Shown here: one piece after another, positions 15,301 to 28,886 of the stretch
Layout: each line of letters begins with the position of its first letter
Position numbering within the stretch: position 1 is the first letter of the stretch
NCBI GenBank assembly: GCA_900618425.1
Contig: UZAN01039503.1
Span: forward strand, 50,099-114,098
DNA: 64,000 nucleotides
Reading direction: 5' to 3'
Source: Echinostoma caproni
Taxonomy: Eukaryota; Platyhelminthes; Trematoda; Plagiorchiida; Echinostomatidae
Notes under the pieces: generated by a model
Database searches by the model: none
What the model saw: the letters and a program-made list of their open reading frames with translations, nothing else
Told to the model about the DNA's origin: nothing
Translations under genes and position numbers: made by a program

Positions 15301-16797
15301 CCTGTCAAACAAAGTGCATTCATCTTTTTGTTGTAGGAGGGCAGGACATAGATACCAGGACTTGTTGCACTATGTTCGTTCAAACGCTTGACCATGGAAA
15401 TGCACGATGTTTCTAATTTGTACAAATGGTAACGTACAGCAAACACAGACGGAGCCTAAAGTGATGGTCAAAAGACCATCGAAAGCCCAGGGTTCACCTG
15501 GAAAGTTAACGGTATTTTCAAGTTTCTAATTTGCCTTGGAAATTATATCTGGGTCCATTTTGAAGTACGTCTTATTGAGATTCATCGGCTAATTTTTTAT
15601 TGGTACTTAAGAGCGCTTTATGCTAATTGGGAATCTCTTTAGTCACACAAGCAGATTTTAGCTAACAAATTTGATTTTGTATTCGGGATAAGGAAAATGA
15701 AAAGCTTTACTGTCGCCCCAGAGCTCAACAACGAGTTTATTTCGGTCAACGTTTATTGACATGTGTTTCTTCAGTAAAATTCATCTGACTGTTTCTGCTC
15801 ATCATTCGTTACAGCTACTAGTTGATTACTCTATTCGAACCACGTCAAACTCAGTGAAACTCAATTTGGTAGAAACTGATTAACCAGAATCAGTAAATTA
15901 AATGTTTTCCCCTAATTTCAACAATTATAGCCACAAAAATATGATACATTTGGTTCACTACCCTGTTTGATGTATTTCATGCTGTATGCAGACATTCTGC
16001 TGCCACTCCACAAATTGGAATTACTGCGACAGTATTGCTGACAATCATACATAGGGTGTTACTTTACACTGGAAAAATTCAAAAAATACTGACATAAGAA
16101 TACCATGATTAATCGCAAGTACTTACAGAGGTCAGGGAAAAGATGTTTTCTTGAAGTCACAATAGTGAATGTTAGTTCTTTGATACACCGCCTGTTCGTG
16201 GTCTCTGGTTTCATTCCCTACTTGAATAAACATTTCAGATCATGAATGTTTGGCCAATTTCGAAAACATTTCATCTAGTGTTAGTTTTACCACCGTCAGA
16301 AGATTTTCGTGAGTGAATTAATCAGTTTCTTTTTTCGAGTTTTAAAACATTTTCTCGATCAAAGGTGTCGCTCACTGCTGCCATTCATAATACTTCAAAC
16401 TGCTCAATAAAAGTTTCCGAGCGCAAACGTACTAATGAATGAAAACTGATAAAGCCTTTGAGCAGCTAACTTAACTTCTTGCATTACCTGAAATAAAATA
16501 GTTTTCATACCTATGAGGACAGAGATACTTTTGAGCAAATATGAACATGTCTCACTTTGTGTAAGCTGCAACATTTATGCAACGTTTATCAGCTTGCTAA
16601 TGCATAACCAGGTCGAAAACAGGCAAAATAAATGATATAGCATTGCATGTATTGCGGGGGATGTATCAAGTTCGTTCGATGTATCAAATGTTCCTATTTA
16701 CATAAACATTGTCACAAAATATAACCGAAAAGTTCGAGGATGATGACAACATATCTTCCATGCTTTTCATCATATTGCAATAGAGCAGCAAGCTTGG
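9359..16797. other. No gene recognised
   Basis: AT-rich sequence with a 7-N gap. A short minus-strand frame at 15176-15118 behind a good acceptor (ACTATTTTCAG) reads PVAIADELRANEAQERVD before a stop; it is too short to call. Confidence 0.55.
13692..13698. other. Run of 7 N
   Basis: Seven unknown bases; flanks are ordinary AT-rich sequence with no repeated ends seen. Single N positions also occur, for example at 41501, 44107, 49111 and 62495. Confidence 0.98.
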
Positions 16798-16840
16798 ATT
16801 AGCCCATTTGATCGTTCAGAGGCACCAGGCACTCTTGATG
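16798..16840. repeat. Partial copy of the palindromic element at 57358
   Basis: Bases 16801-16840 match 57361-57400 at 32 of 40 positions without gaps, including CACCAGGCACTCTTG exactly. The bases just before (AAGCTTGG, 16790-16797) match the reverse complement of those just after the right arm of the other copy (CCAAGCTT). The right arm is not seen here. Confidence 0.6.
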
Positions 16841-17258
16841 TTCTTCGGTGTGGTTTTAACTTCTTGGGAGATCGTAATTCGTTAATTGCAATAGTTTTTT
16901 GCCTGTTGGAAAGCATCATCACAATTATGCTCTACTAAATTTATCATTGATTATTTTGATAGAATGTAACTTCGACAATGAAGTGCATCATGTAGCTTTA
17001 TTTGGAAAATAAGTCATAAAGTTGGTGAAGTAATCACTTTGTGCTTTCTAAAACATTGGATCTGCTCAACGTTCCGAATGATTAAAAATTACTTCAGGGC
17101 TTGAAATATTGGCCTACCGAAGCACTAAAATGAAGAAAAATTGTCATCCGTTAAATAGAACACTTTTCTGGTGTCTGCAATATAAAACCATCTATGCTTT
17201 TTAACATGCGGTAAACTAATATCTATGCGGAGTGCCAATTTTGATCTTTTCTCTTGTT

Positions 17259-17474
17259 TTATCGAAAACGTTTGGTAGAAACTCCCTCTACAACATACAC
17301 GTAATTAGGCGACCATGGAGCCACAGACTGTGAGAGATGCAGTACTGTGTAGTTCACATCTGTGCTATCCAAGCGAAGTAGATTGAAACCCATGCGATTC
17401 GGTCGAAGTGAACCAACAGATACGGTTGAATGGAACCAATTGAATTCCGTCCAGGCCACTGATTTTGTTCTTTC
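17259..17474 (-). CDS. Candidate terminal or internal exon, unrecognised
   Basis: GTGTTTCAATTCCCGCAG is a good acceptor before 17474. The frame then runs 71 codons in phase 0: KSVAWTEFNWFHSTVSVGSL, GFNLLRLDSTDVNYTVLHLS, APWSPNYVYVVEG, then a stop at 17259. An internal GTGTATGT near 17309 could serve as a donor, which would shorten it. The run of alternating hydrophobic residues suggests a beta-rich extracellular domain, but that is speculation; no family is recognised. Nothing else coding lies nearby. Confidence 0.33.
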   Translation of the reverse strand, partial: ERTKSVAWTEFNWFHSTVSVGSLRPNRMGFNLLRLDSTDVNYTVLHLSQSVAPWSPNYVYVVEGVSTKRFR

Positions 17475-20400
17475 CTGCGGGAATTGAAACACCGATCTGC
17501 CTTATTGCTTTCCGAAATTGTTGTTCTGAGTTATATGTTAAGCAACATTTGGAAGCCGACTTTTGACGGTGGTGAACAAGTCAGAGTAATTTGCTGAATT
17601 GGTGCTTATATGGCAACCTTATCGTAGGATACAATCCAGACAAAAAGTCTGAAGTTAACAGACGCAATGTTAGGTTTACACATAATTTAGAGGAGCAGTT
17701 ATGCAGAACTTCAGAAATACAATCTAAAGAATGTATGTGTTGCGGGTCCACTAATAAGTTTGAAAGTCCAGTGATTAGGCAGCGGTGTCACGCAATATGT
17801 TTCTGAACGAATGGGGAATCGTAAGTGGATTCGGTTCCACACATGGACACCATTTAAGTTTCTTTGAGTCGTGCTAATGCACCAGAAGCTCTTCTCTGAG
17901 ACGAAACTGTAAAACATTTCAGACAGAAATATTCAAGTGAGTTAACTCTGCGGTGTGGCAATTCAAAGTGCTCACTGATAGTTTAAAGAGGATGTAATGT
18001 TGATCAGTACATCCTCCGTAGATAACTGAGGAGAATTAACATTTGAGTGATTGAATGAACACTACTGCTTTAAATGCAAATGAACCGACTTTTTCTACAG
18101 GTCGGTTATTTCTTTCAAAGACTAGAGACAAAGCAGCATGATATTTTCTCGCCGCAACCCAAGCTGATTAATGTTCGGGAAACAAGTTTCCGGTGTGGTT
18201 TCATTTTATGCCTCAGGGTAGCAAAGATATGTTTGTCCTCAAAATATCGATTTTAAAGTGGGTAAGCCGTCTAATTAGCCTTTGGAATTGAAGAAGTTAT
18301 GTGTGAAAAATTTAAAAAACCAAGTCGGAAGCACTTGGTCGATTTTGAATGTCTGTTTGAACATAGCCTATTCAGAGCACCAGTTGCTTAACTCATGAAT
18401 AACTACACGAATTTCTCGTGACAGCAGTACTCCAAATAAAGTTGTTCTCATTGACAATCGTGAGTTAATTAGGTGGATACGTGTTTTGGAAACCAACTTC
18501 TTTCATACTCAAACACAGTCAGCCGTGACCTTCGTAATAATTAAAAACATTCCATCGCAAACCTTAAATTCCTTTGATAAGTTAATGGTGGAGTTACTTT
18601 GAATGTATGCCTTTCCACGGTGTTTGACTTGCAGAAAATATTTTAGACCACCGGACGAGCTCATTTTTGCCTCGAAAGTTCAGGTTAACTCAAAACCATG
18701 TTTGCACCAAGTGACCAAGTGTCAAATTTATTTGCACTTTTTATTTGTTTCCCAATTTTATCACCTATATGCATCCGTCGCAAACGATACTATTAAACAC
18801 GGGACAAAAAACTTAGTTTCCCATTTGTGTCTCAGTGAAACCTCCCTGGGTGGCGCATCACGGACGAATTAGTTGGAAAATTCGCAGTGGCAAACGTAGG
18901 TATGCATTATATCTGATATTGCTTTAAGGCAATGCGCTTGTCGTGGGCACGATAAAACTTGAGCCAGTCTCCGAGAATTCCCTGTTTAAAACTGCCAAGT
19001 TCCGCATTTAGATCAAACAACGTGCACCAACCCAGTCACAACTTGAATAAATCACTCGACAATTGACTAAACTAGGATTACTAACAGACAGGTCAAACAA
19101 GGGGAAGCCATTGTTAGAATACAAAACACCGGTGAGGGTTTTTTTAATTGTTCACTTATCGCAGAGTAGAAATTTTCTGTGAAGTACGTGTGCTCACACG
19201 TTCACATGTACTTGTGTGTATGCCAAATGACCGGCTGTTCAACTTGTGGTCTGTAATTCATTGATTTAAACTGATGACCCTGCAGACCTGACTGGGCACA
19301 ATCCTCAGTTCCTCTAGTCAACCATACATACAGATGGATCCGGTGTTCAAAATCCGGAAGGGGCGGTGGATATGCACTGCGGTGGTTATGCACCTCTAAT
19401 AAGAGCGATTTCGACTCTGGTGCTAGCGTAGTTGACTAAACGAACTTAAGATTGAGCGTGAAGGTGAAGTCTGAAGATTGATCAGTTTGATTCAAACCGA
19501 TTATCCCACACCACCAGTCACAAGTGACTGTGACCCAAATGTGAACCTGTAATGTTTTCTCCAAAGTATTGGGCATCTTGGTCATGTTAGCCAATTCCCA
19601 GCACAACAAAAGTTTGTAATAACAATATTAATCTACACACAATCTACATGACTAAAGAGTCAACTTAAAGTAAAAATGTGCAAGATACAAAAATACTATC
19701 ACTTAGATCATGTTTAATACAACCTCACATGGAGTATTTTTCGAAACCGCATTTCAATCCTTTGAACAAAAATCTTTTTATATGACAAAACATTCTTTTC
19801 ATCTCTGAACTTTGCATCGAAATTGGTATGCCATCGAAAACATACGGACAAACAATAAGCTTCTTTTACACGGTAATTGTGTTTGGTGCCGAATTGGGAC
19901 TGTCACTCAAACAAACTTGCAATTCTGACTTCCGATTAGACTGTTTCTCGGTGTCGCTTGTATAGCCATCGATATGACAGCATTGTTGACCGGGAAGAGA
20001 CTGACTGGTGATGGACAAGTACAACCCGCTGCTCTTAAAAACGTCCACCAGCAGGCAACTTCCCTCACGGTTTGACCGCAAATAAACTTTTATTTGTTCC
20101 AATGAGTATGTGAAAGTCTTTAAAACATATTCAAGATAAAAAAAACTCTTTTTATCGGCCCGAATTCCTATGAGTTTGTTGCTCAGTATTGACTGATAGG
20201 ATGAAAACCGTTTGTCTAAAGCAAACTATCTTTCTGAAAGTACATTGAAACGCCAAAAAGAGATTTTAGAAATACAGTTCAAAGAATTGTCAACTTGTTT
20301 TTCTCACCAGCTGTGGGGTAAAGCACGGCTCCTATCCGTGTTATTTTCCGTCACTTTTAAACACAGAAAATATCTTCCATAGAACGGTTGATTGTTACGG

Positions 20401-23400
20401 TCAATGTTCTTTTCCGTCAGCCGATTCTCTGAGTATAATTCTGACATCAGAACAACTCAGTCGCTAGGTGCGTATGAGAATAGCGGAAATTGCGATCCAT
20501 GGGAATTTGTGAATAAGGTTACGTTTGAATAACCTTAACAGTAGTTTTTGTCTTTGATTTCGCAAAACCTGATTTTTTGAGATAACATGAAGGAAACTTC
20601 TCTGACTTTATTTTCTAGTGTTACGTGTTGCGATATCTTATACTACCTACCAAAAATAGACTTAACAGAATATAAATAATCTTTATTTTAACAGTTTGTT
20701 GAAAAATACCGCTCTAAGTTTCTTGCTCTACCAGAGGCTGACCATATCTTGCAGGATGTTTCAGATCAGCGACAACATATACATTGCATCTTTTTGAATT
20801 CCCGATTAAAGTGTTCTCACATAATCGTGTGAAAATGCACTGCATATTTGAGGTTAAACATATCATAACGAGTCTAGTTGTTAAGTCTTAAGGTCAACGT
20901 TTTCACATACTAGTACCCTTGCAAGCCTGTTCAATTATTGTGGTTTGAACTGTATGTCAACGGTATACCTTGGTTGTGTAATTTCGTGAAGACAATTCTC
21001 GTTTAAGCGGGGAGCTAACATCGCAAATTAGTGACAGTTTTATTATGAAACTTGATAAATCCGTCAAGTGACTCGCAAAGTCCAGTTGTCTGCAATATAG
21101 TGATGCTACCGGGGTTTCTGCACAGACAACTCGAAATTTATGACTCTTATCTTTGTTTGATCATGGAGATGAGATTCAGACCTTCATTTTGTTTTTCCTG
21201 TTCCTTTTGGTTACTATTTTATCAGGCCTCTGCAATGATGTACAACGAAACATGACGCAAGTATCCAAATTTACAATGAGCCTAAACTGCTGGGTAGATG
21301 CTGATAAGTTTCATTTTAGAACACTTCATCAGAAATAAAAAGTATTTTTATTCTCTTGTCATCGTAATTTCGCACGTTGTCAGCTAAATGTCATGAACAA
21401 GACACGGTTAAACTGTCATTTAGATAAAAGTTTGTTCTGCAAGTAACGAATAAGCATATTTTTAATAAACACCTCAATGAACGGAACGTGTCTTAGTAAA
21501 CATCAGTCACTTTGATTGAGAGATAAGAACGAAAATATCAGTGTCACTATAGGAATGCAAATAGGAATAAAGTGACAGCAGCTTGGTGGTCAGCTCCGCA
21601 GTCCATGTTCATTTACGATATATACAACAGTGAAATTATCATACGTTAATCGTTGAACGTAGAAACTCATTGTCTAACATGCTCATTCCATAAGCTGATG
21701 AACTATTTCCGGTTGTGCAAACAAAGGATCAATCGATCTGGGGTAATGATCGCATGATGAATTTTCATAACAATTTGTTTTTCACTCGTAAACCTCAACT
21801 TGTAAATTCTCTATACAAACTATTTCACTAAGGCTACTTACTGAGACACACAAAATTATACCAGTAACACAGTGCGCATTTGATTGTACAACAGATGGAG
21901 CACTTTTGGATATTCCGTGACAAACGTTTGTGAAACATTGCATGCGCTCTTTGTCTAAAGGGCACCGTCAACGAATACACCACGTCAATCATTACTGAGT
22001 GAAATTATCCGTGCAGGCTTGGGCTTATAAGTCACACACACCTACTGATCCTTTTGACGATAGGTGCTGTAATCATTGGCTTATCTGTCAGACAGAAAAA
22101 ACGAAAACCGTACACATGCAAGCAAATGTGCATCCGAACTATATCAAGGAAGGTGTTCGTCCCATGCCATACATTTTCATTATGATCCTGGAAGCGAATC
22201 TTTGTTGCCAGCTTTATATGCTATTCCTAGTTGCAGTAAGTAATGCGGTGCGCGGTTTGCGTAAACGGAAACGTTTGATTTTATTAAAGTTACACGTTGT
22301 TCATTCTTTTATTTTTAGATAAGAGAACAGAAGCCACGCTGTTACGACCTAATGAGGTCGGAAATGGGAACAAATTGATTTTCAAAAGGATGATGTATGA
22401 GCTTCCAACCATCGGAGCGTAACGGTATTATATTACGTACTGATTAACTGATTTATAACAACTACCCTAAAGATATTCAAGATAATAACAGTTTTCCGCA
22501 CTTCAATCATAATATATTCCATCGACGAAGAATCCTGAATTTTCAACGTCGTTCAACGTAATGAACGACTGAACAGAAACCGGTAAGGCGATTCAATCAC
22601 AAAAGCGAAATAATTTTCCGAAAAGCTCCAAAGAATACGTGTCAACCATATCATAGCTGATAATGAAGTTTCTTGTTTTTCATCTTAGTATTCAGAGCTA
22701 CTAATGGGAATAAAAATTTGACCGTCATAGTGCGGTTTTGTGCTCCCACAAGAGCATAACTCGTAAGACAACCGATTGAAAACAACACTATCGGAGTGTC
22801 GGGACTCAGGTTTAGCGAGAGTAAGAATGACAATATCGGAATGGAAAATTCACAAATCACATTACACGTACCGGTAAAGTGGATTGGGCAAACTTTCAGA
22901 GTATTAGGCTTTATGTCGATCACATCGCATTTTGATAATATTTGAATGCATAATTTTCTTGATATTTCGATCGTTCTATCACCGATTTCTTTTTGAGACC
23001 GTAATCAAGGGCAATCTTTGGACATGCTTGTATGAGGCGTAAATTAAAAATTGCCCTCACTTCTTAAATTGATGTTTTGCATCAAAAAAAGTAAAAAAGC
23101 AAACATTCTTCACATATTTCCCATGAAGTAGACACAAAAATACCAAAACTATATTTTCTAGAAAGTTATAATAGTTTGCAACATCTGGGCTTAAAATAAC
23201 GGCTGGACTGTATAACCGTTTTGATTTCTCTGTAAGACATATCAAAATTAGATCTGAGTCTTCAATAAATATTTAATACTCTTTTTAGGTTTATAAATAA
23301 ATCAAATGGATCTGAGTTTATCTACTGTCCGTCTCCCTCAGATTAAGATAATTCATTGATACATAATATGTTCAGGAAATAGGCGTCTGAAACTTATCTA

Positions 23401-25365
23401 TTTCCTGGATTATCTTTGATGACCATTGAGTGCGAATAGAGTGAGAATATAATTATGCCTAAAAGTAATGCATAAAACTGTTTTAGTTGCGTGAAAACTG
23501 TCAAGCAGTGTAAAAATGAAAGACAAAGAAAATTTCTACCTCATCCATAAACCAGAACATCATTTTGTGCTAACGCAAGACATAGTTTAAGGCCATTTTT
23601 CTTTCAATAATTTTGAAGCTATAAAAAAACAGTTCAGCTTAAGCTTGTTTCACGATGACACTAAATCACCGATCATTCAGAGTAAATGATACTAATGTTT
23701 AGCGTCGCTTGTCCCCCTCGCGCAATCCTTTTCCACAAGTTCCATTTCTTGATGTCTATCGACAGTTGAATGGACCACACGTTGGGGCATAGAGATCGGT
23801 CTGAATAAAGAACTGAACTTCAATGGACTTTAATGTTTCACACTAACTCGCTATTTCGTTTTTCCATGTTTGATTGGCATTCTATACACAGGGCCGTGTT
23901 CCACAGATTATCGATCGCGGTTAACTGATGGGTGATAGGTGATGCAAAAATATCCTTTTTAAAAATACATATTGCTGTCCGCATTTAAATGATAATCTAC
24001 AGGCTGTATTGTAAACTGTTTGATTTTAAACTTCAATCAGGGGTTGTTTTATGAAAACATGCCCAAACTCATTGTTTTTCATGGTAAATTCTCGAGAAAA
24101 TAAACCTTTCACCTTGAACGTTAACTGCCTTTTAAACTGATCATGATTTTACTCAATGAAGTGCTGACGAGGTATAACAAGCAGTAGGTTATCAATAACA
24201 TTGGATTCAATTTATATATGGCTTGGTAATCACATGGTGGCTGTGCGTTCCTTTCATAGTAAGCTGAAGAGCACTCATACTGATTTCAGCTAGTGACTGT
24301 TTACCCCTGTCCCACATCCAGTCACAGAAAACGACGCTACGTTCGCGCCAACCACAACTAATCCTGGTTATATAATGTTTTGACTGTCGAAGGACTCTTC
24401 ACAAAGATATATGGGTGTGAAACGTAACCGAAACTTCGTTTTATTATGCCACTGTTATTCAGCAGTAGGGAATGTGCACATATACACACGTTTGACATCG
24501 TTATTTATACATTCTAATACCGGACTTTGGTTTCACCGATATTTCCCGATTCCCCAACAGCTTATCTTCCAATGCTCACATACAGTCAAACTTGTGCAAA
24601 CAATCACATGTGTGTATGTGCTTCTCATTGTATGCATGCGTGCTGTTTACCTCCTGCTCAAACCTGTGAGACAATCTTCCGCAGACAAACTCCCATCTGT
24701 CCAGGGTGTGGTTCCAAGTGATTGGACTAATTTACCATTGATTTTTCTCATCGGGTTTCTTAGATTTGGTCTGCGTGTTTCATTGTTCGTGAGAGATGTT
24801 CTGATTTAGAAATTCTGTTACACCAACCGGATTGAATGTGGACAAAAAGGACCGAAAACATAAAGGCTGGCACACACACTAACACATGTTCAGCGCACGC
24901 TGCATTTAACTATAATGTATTGTATAAAGGGATGTTGCGTCAACAAACGGACTCGCAACCGGGGCGTGTTTTCAACTATGAGTATGCTAGGACACATCAT
25001 GCACAAGAGCGGTATTGAATTTTTTTAATCGCTACATTCAACATGTAATGAAAGGTAGTTCGTGACGATGAAGGTTATTTGCATCTTCTGATACCAAACT
25101 GGAACATGTGAATCTTATCTATTTCAGTGGATGACAATAGTGATTCATTTAAAATTTTGATTAACTTTTCAAAAAATATCTGCCAAGCACCTCATTAAGT
25201 AACCAACAATATCATACACAGTGGGAAGGTTTCCGAATAGTACATTATGGAATCAGGATGAACAGATCGTTAATTCTTTCGTCCAAATGAATTCCATGCA
25301 CATGTGATCAGGCAACATTGGGGAAATATATAATACGGAGAAATCATTCATGTTTCTGCTGAAGT
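17475..25365. other. No gene recognised
   Basis: Mostly featureless. A minus-strand frame at 20102-19866 has rather even, coding-like codons (SCLLVDVFKSSGLYLSITSQ and on), but no clear splice sites. Frames at 22923-22651 (hydrophobic) and 24411-24809 show no family motif. Confidence 0.5.
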
Positions 25366-25530
25366 GGCGGTGGTGACCCGGTGGTAACGTCACCAAATTA
25401 CCACCTCGGGGGACGTGTGTTCGAACCCCACCACTACCGCCTGACTTTCCCATGGTAGCCCTTTGATTGGCCGCTCCCCCCTTCCTGAAGATTGTTTCAT
25501 TGTGTACTCAATAAAAGGAAGTAAAAATGA
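25366..25530 (+). mobile_element. tRNA-derived SINE, copy 1
   Basis: The unit opens GGCGGTGGTGACCCGGTGG, has a B box-like GTTCGAACCCC at 25419-25429 and CACCACTACCGCCTGAC after it, then a non-tRNA body containing AGCCCTTTGATTGGCCGCT, and ends CTCAATAAAAGGAAGTAAAA. A second copy of the same length and order lies at 54777. Internal pol III boxes, a shared unrelated body and an A-rich end define a tRNA-derived SINE. No intact tRNA fold is evident. The family name is unknown. Confidence 0.78.
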
Positions 25531-26481
25531 AAAATTGAAGAAAAGAAAAAAGTGAACAAGACTCAGTTGTTTTGACAAAATGCACTAAGTTGGTTAAAGC
25601 AATATATGCGCGAGGGACCGCCTTCCTCTGGTCCGGACTGCACAGAAATGAACCATAACTCAGCGGGATCAAGGAGGGGGACTTAGAGCATGAACTGTAA
25701 TTCTGATAGCCAATGCTTTAATTTCAACCGATAATTGCTGAACTCGGACAAATTTCTGATCTTGTAATTGTACAGTAACTACTGTTCGATAAAATGACTC
25801 AATACGTTGTTGATTATGAAAACATAATTGTACACTCCAGCAGGTAATACGAATAAAGAAGTTTTCATTTTGAGTGTTCTGCAAAACATAGCTGAATGTT
25901 ATTTTAATTATTTTCTATTAGAGATGCTCTGAATAGGGATCAACAGATTGTATTATCAAACGCTTTGTACACTTTTCCTATTTACACATCACATTTTCCC
26001 GATCGCAGTGTGGACAATCCGGAATTTGAAGCAGTTCAGAACGACAGTATCATTTCTATTAACCGGTAGTAATATACAGTGCTTTTAGGGAACACTTGTA
26101 TAACGCTCATTACCTTAAATAGCCATTGACAAGCGGTTATTCTGCACAAGTTGTTATTTATTTATTTTCCTTTTACTATTCGCTACAGTACTCACCACTG
26201 TATTGGCAGATATGTAAGAGAGTGAAGCCCTTAGCGGTTTGCAGTCTGAATCCTCACCATGTGGATGAGCAATCACATCGCCTGATGCTTGTTACATTGC
26301 GTTAGAAGTAGATCTGTGGGGCTGTGCACCGCAATAAATTGTTGCATCTGTTTCAAACATGTAACCAAACAATCATGAAGCAGTTTCGCTCAAAATAAAG
26401 CCTCAGTGCAACCGCATATTAGTTATGCTACTGTCCGATATTTATACATATAGACCAGTTCTTTTGTTGGACATTTTGTCA

Positions 26482-26541
26482 ATGCCTAGACGTTCCCGAA
26501 GTCGGTGCAATAACTTCAGTGTTATAGGTTGTAGCAGCAAA
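26482..26541 (+). CDS. Possible 20-codon start exon with zinc-finger-like cysteines
   Basis: ATG followed by 19 codons reads MPRRSRSRCNNFSVIGCSSK and ends in phase 0 at a consensus donor GTAAGTG (26542 on). A basic head with C-x7-C at the very N-terminus recalls THAP-type zinc fingers, which begin this way and often sit in a small first exon. The next exon, with the C-x2-H pair, was not found. Confidence 0.28.
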
Positions 26542-26792
26542 GTAAGTGAGAGTATTACTAGGTCTACACCGTGGTATGTTACAAATATTAACTGGAAATT
26601 CCGTTCACCAAGCTGCAATGGATCAGATTAGATGGCATGGACAATAGCAATTAAATCAGATTTCTTATAAAGAGAGCAGTTAGGCTTCTCCGGTTTATCG
26701 ACCTCAAACAAGCATCACAATCGTCCTCTCACATTACGTACTAACGCAGCTGCTCTTGGCTTTCAAAGTCAGATGCAGCTAGTTGATTGAGT

Positions 26793-26812
26793 CGCGCGCG
26801 CGCACGCACATA
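26793..26812. repeat. Alternating CG/CA tract
   Basis: Twenty bases of strict pyrimidine-purine alternation beginning CGCGCGCGCGC then ACGCACATA; it could adopt Z-DNA. It is unusual in this AT-rich, CpG-poor setting. Confidence 0.85.
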
Positions 26813-26953
26813 CGAGAACGAACATCTTGCTTATTTGACGCTGATTTCAGCCATCAAAGCAGCCTCTGTCAGGTGCAGTTGCTGTTGAATCGGATCGAAT
26901 CCTCAAACATGTGTTCAATGATTTGTGTGTGTGTACATGGTCGGTTGTGTTAA

Positions 26954-26965
26954 CCCCCCCCCCCC
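26954..26965. repeat. C12 homopolymer
   Basis: Twelve C in a row, just after a short GT run (26924-26935). Confidence 0.9.
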
Positions 26966-28261
26966 ACTCATGTCCATCAAAATAACGCGGCAATTGTTTT
27001 CGATTAAAGTCTAGAAAGGACAGGGATCGTGAACGAATGAATTTACGACGTTTCGAACTTTGACTCATACTCCGGTTCACAGCAATCAGAAATTTATAAC
27101 TGCAAAGTGGAGTTCGTTTCTATTTTGCAAAATAATGTGGTATCCAGCAAATCTAATAAATTTATCGACTGAGTTTCCCCTATTATTTTCCATTGTATAT
27201 AAGCACTGGAGGTTTTTGGTGAATATAAAACACTGGCCAGTCAAGAGATGGACAATAATCGATAATGTTTTAAGTCAAAACATAGATATAACCAAAATGA
27301 GATGCTATATTGACCATAGGAACATCGATTTATAGGTAACTCAAACGTGACGCGGTTTTGTCTTTCAGTGGGTCTTTTGGATAGTTATTGATTTAGCAGT
27401 CTGTTTGATATATTTTTATGTCGCAGCGATTCAATTTTCACCATCTTGTTGTAATTCCAGGTTTGTCATTGAGTAATCGACATATTAATATCACTCAATC
27501 GGTTGGGTTTGATGGGAGGATCACACAAACTGTTTGTGAGTTAATAGGTTCCTATCACCCCGTAAAACCCCTTTTCGACCACTAAAAATGTTCCTCAAAT
27601 ACAGCCTATCATCCAGATGGAATAAAATAATCAGTCACAGCACGCAAAAGTTTACAAAACACGAATCTTAGTAAAAGGAAACCCCATATTGAACTAAATA
27701 TTCACGAGCAAAATGATTTGCTAATCAATTAGTTAATTAGGATTTTCAAGATATCCTTATAAAACTGTCCTTTTAGGTTACTTATCTCTTCTCTGATCAA
27801 AATTGATTTAGCAAGGATTAGTTGATGAATACATTAACCAATACGGTCAGTTCATTTGACCTAATTCTGATTGGTTCCGTGAATATCATGTATCGGATAT
27901 TTTGCTAATGTAATTAGAAAAAAACTGATGGGTTACACTTCCATTTGTCGCACAGAATGAGTGTCACCCATGATGCTTAGTTGGCTGTTTCATGCTTTCT
28001 GTGAACGTAGTGAACCAATATTACCCTTAGACGACTGTTGTTTTATTCATTTTCAGTTTGGAATGCACACTGACCAACTATTGAAATGTGAATTCATTTT
28101 GTAACAGCAATCTGACAATCGATTATCAGAGGTGCTTGAAGTGCTGGAGACTTATCATTTTCATTCGGGGCACCAGGGAACATGTTAAATTCTCCTATAC
28201 AATACTTTTAGCGGATATTCATTTTCTAAGCCCGAGGACTTTATCTTCCTGAACAAAATCA

Positions 28262-28370
28262 TATTTTGTACCACTCTGCCAAAATATACGTTGGGGTAAT
28301 TGCCCAAGTCTATAAATTCACTGAGATTCGAACCCTGAGCTGCCATATTGTCGCTCTAACTCGCTATATG
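28262..28370 (-). mobile_element. Possible tRNA-like SINE of a second family
   Basis: On the minus strand, TATAGCGAGTTAGAGCG (about 28368-28352) resembles an A box, and CAGGGTTCGAATCTCAG (B box GGGTTCGAATC at 28335-28325) follows at pol III spacing. A non-tRNA tail with GACTTGGGCAATTACCCC comes after. There is a single copy in the window and no resemblance to the 25-kb SINE body. It could instead be a decayed tRNA pseudogene. Confidence 0.45.
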
Positions 28371-28886
28371 AGTAGTTTATCAGCGTAATCGGCATATGTT
28401 TCGGATTACAAGGAGTAAACACTACCTGTGACAACTCATTTTGTGTACAAGGAGTTATTTATTTCAACCTTTTGAGTCATTGACTGTATTGCTGTGTTGT
28501 TTTAAAGCCCTGAATTGCACAGCCCAATGAGTTTCCAACATAGAATTTCCATTTATTTCTCTTGGGTTGTAAGCCACACATGAGCTCCGTTGAAATGAGG
28601 AAAAACGGATAGATTATCAAGTTTGAGAAGTTTGTTGACCTGCCTCAGTCATTAGAACAAACATGAGGCACAAATGAATGCAGCGATTAGCCTCTGGATT
28701 TCTAAAGTCTAATTAGGACCTTCTGAATAGAATGCTGAACAAGATTTAAGCACTTTTCTTAGATGGAAATGAGTATTCTATGGCTGCAGCCCCTCGTCTT
28801 TTTTCATTCAAACTCATTCTACCAACTGCCGTGAGTAGAGTTTCTAGATAAAAGCGATACACAGCGATCAAAGTGAATAAACTCAC

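Larger units (their letters stand above)
26548..28261. other. No gene recognised
   Basis: Holds the C12 and CG/CA tracts; otherwise AT-rich DNA in which no innexin exon was seen. Confidence 0.5.

Noticed and set aside
22651..22923. Hydrophobic minus-strand frame of 90 codons
   Set aside because: Could be a membrane segment, but AT-rich DNA yields such frames often and no splice sites support it.
24411..24809. 132-codon plus-strand frame
   Set aside because: No motif, no codon bias, no splice context; length is possible by chance.
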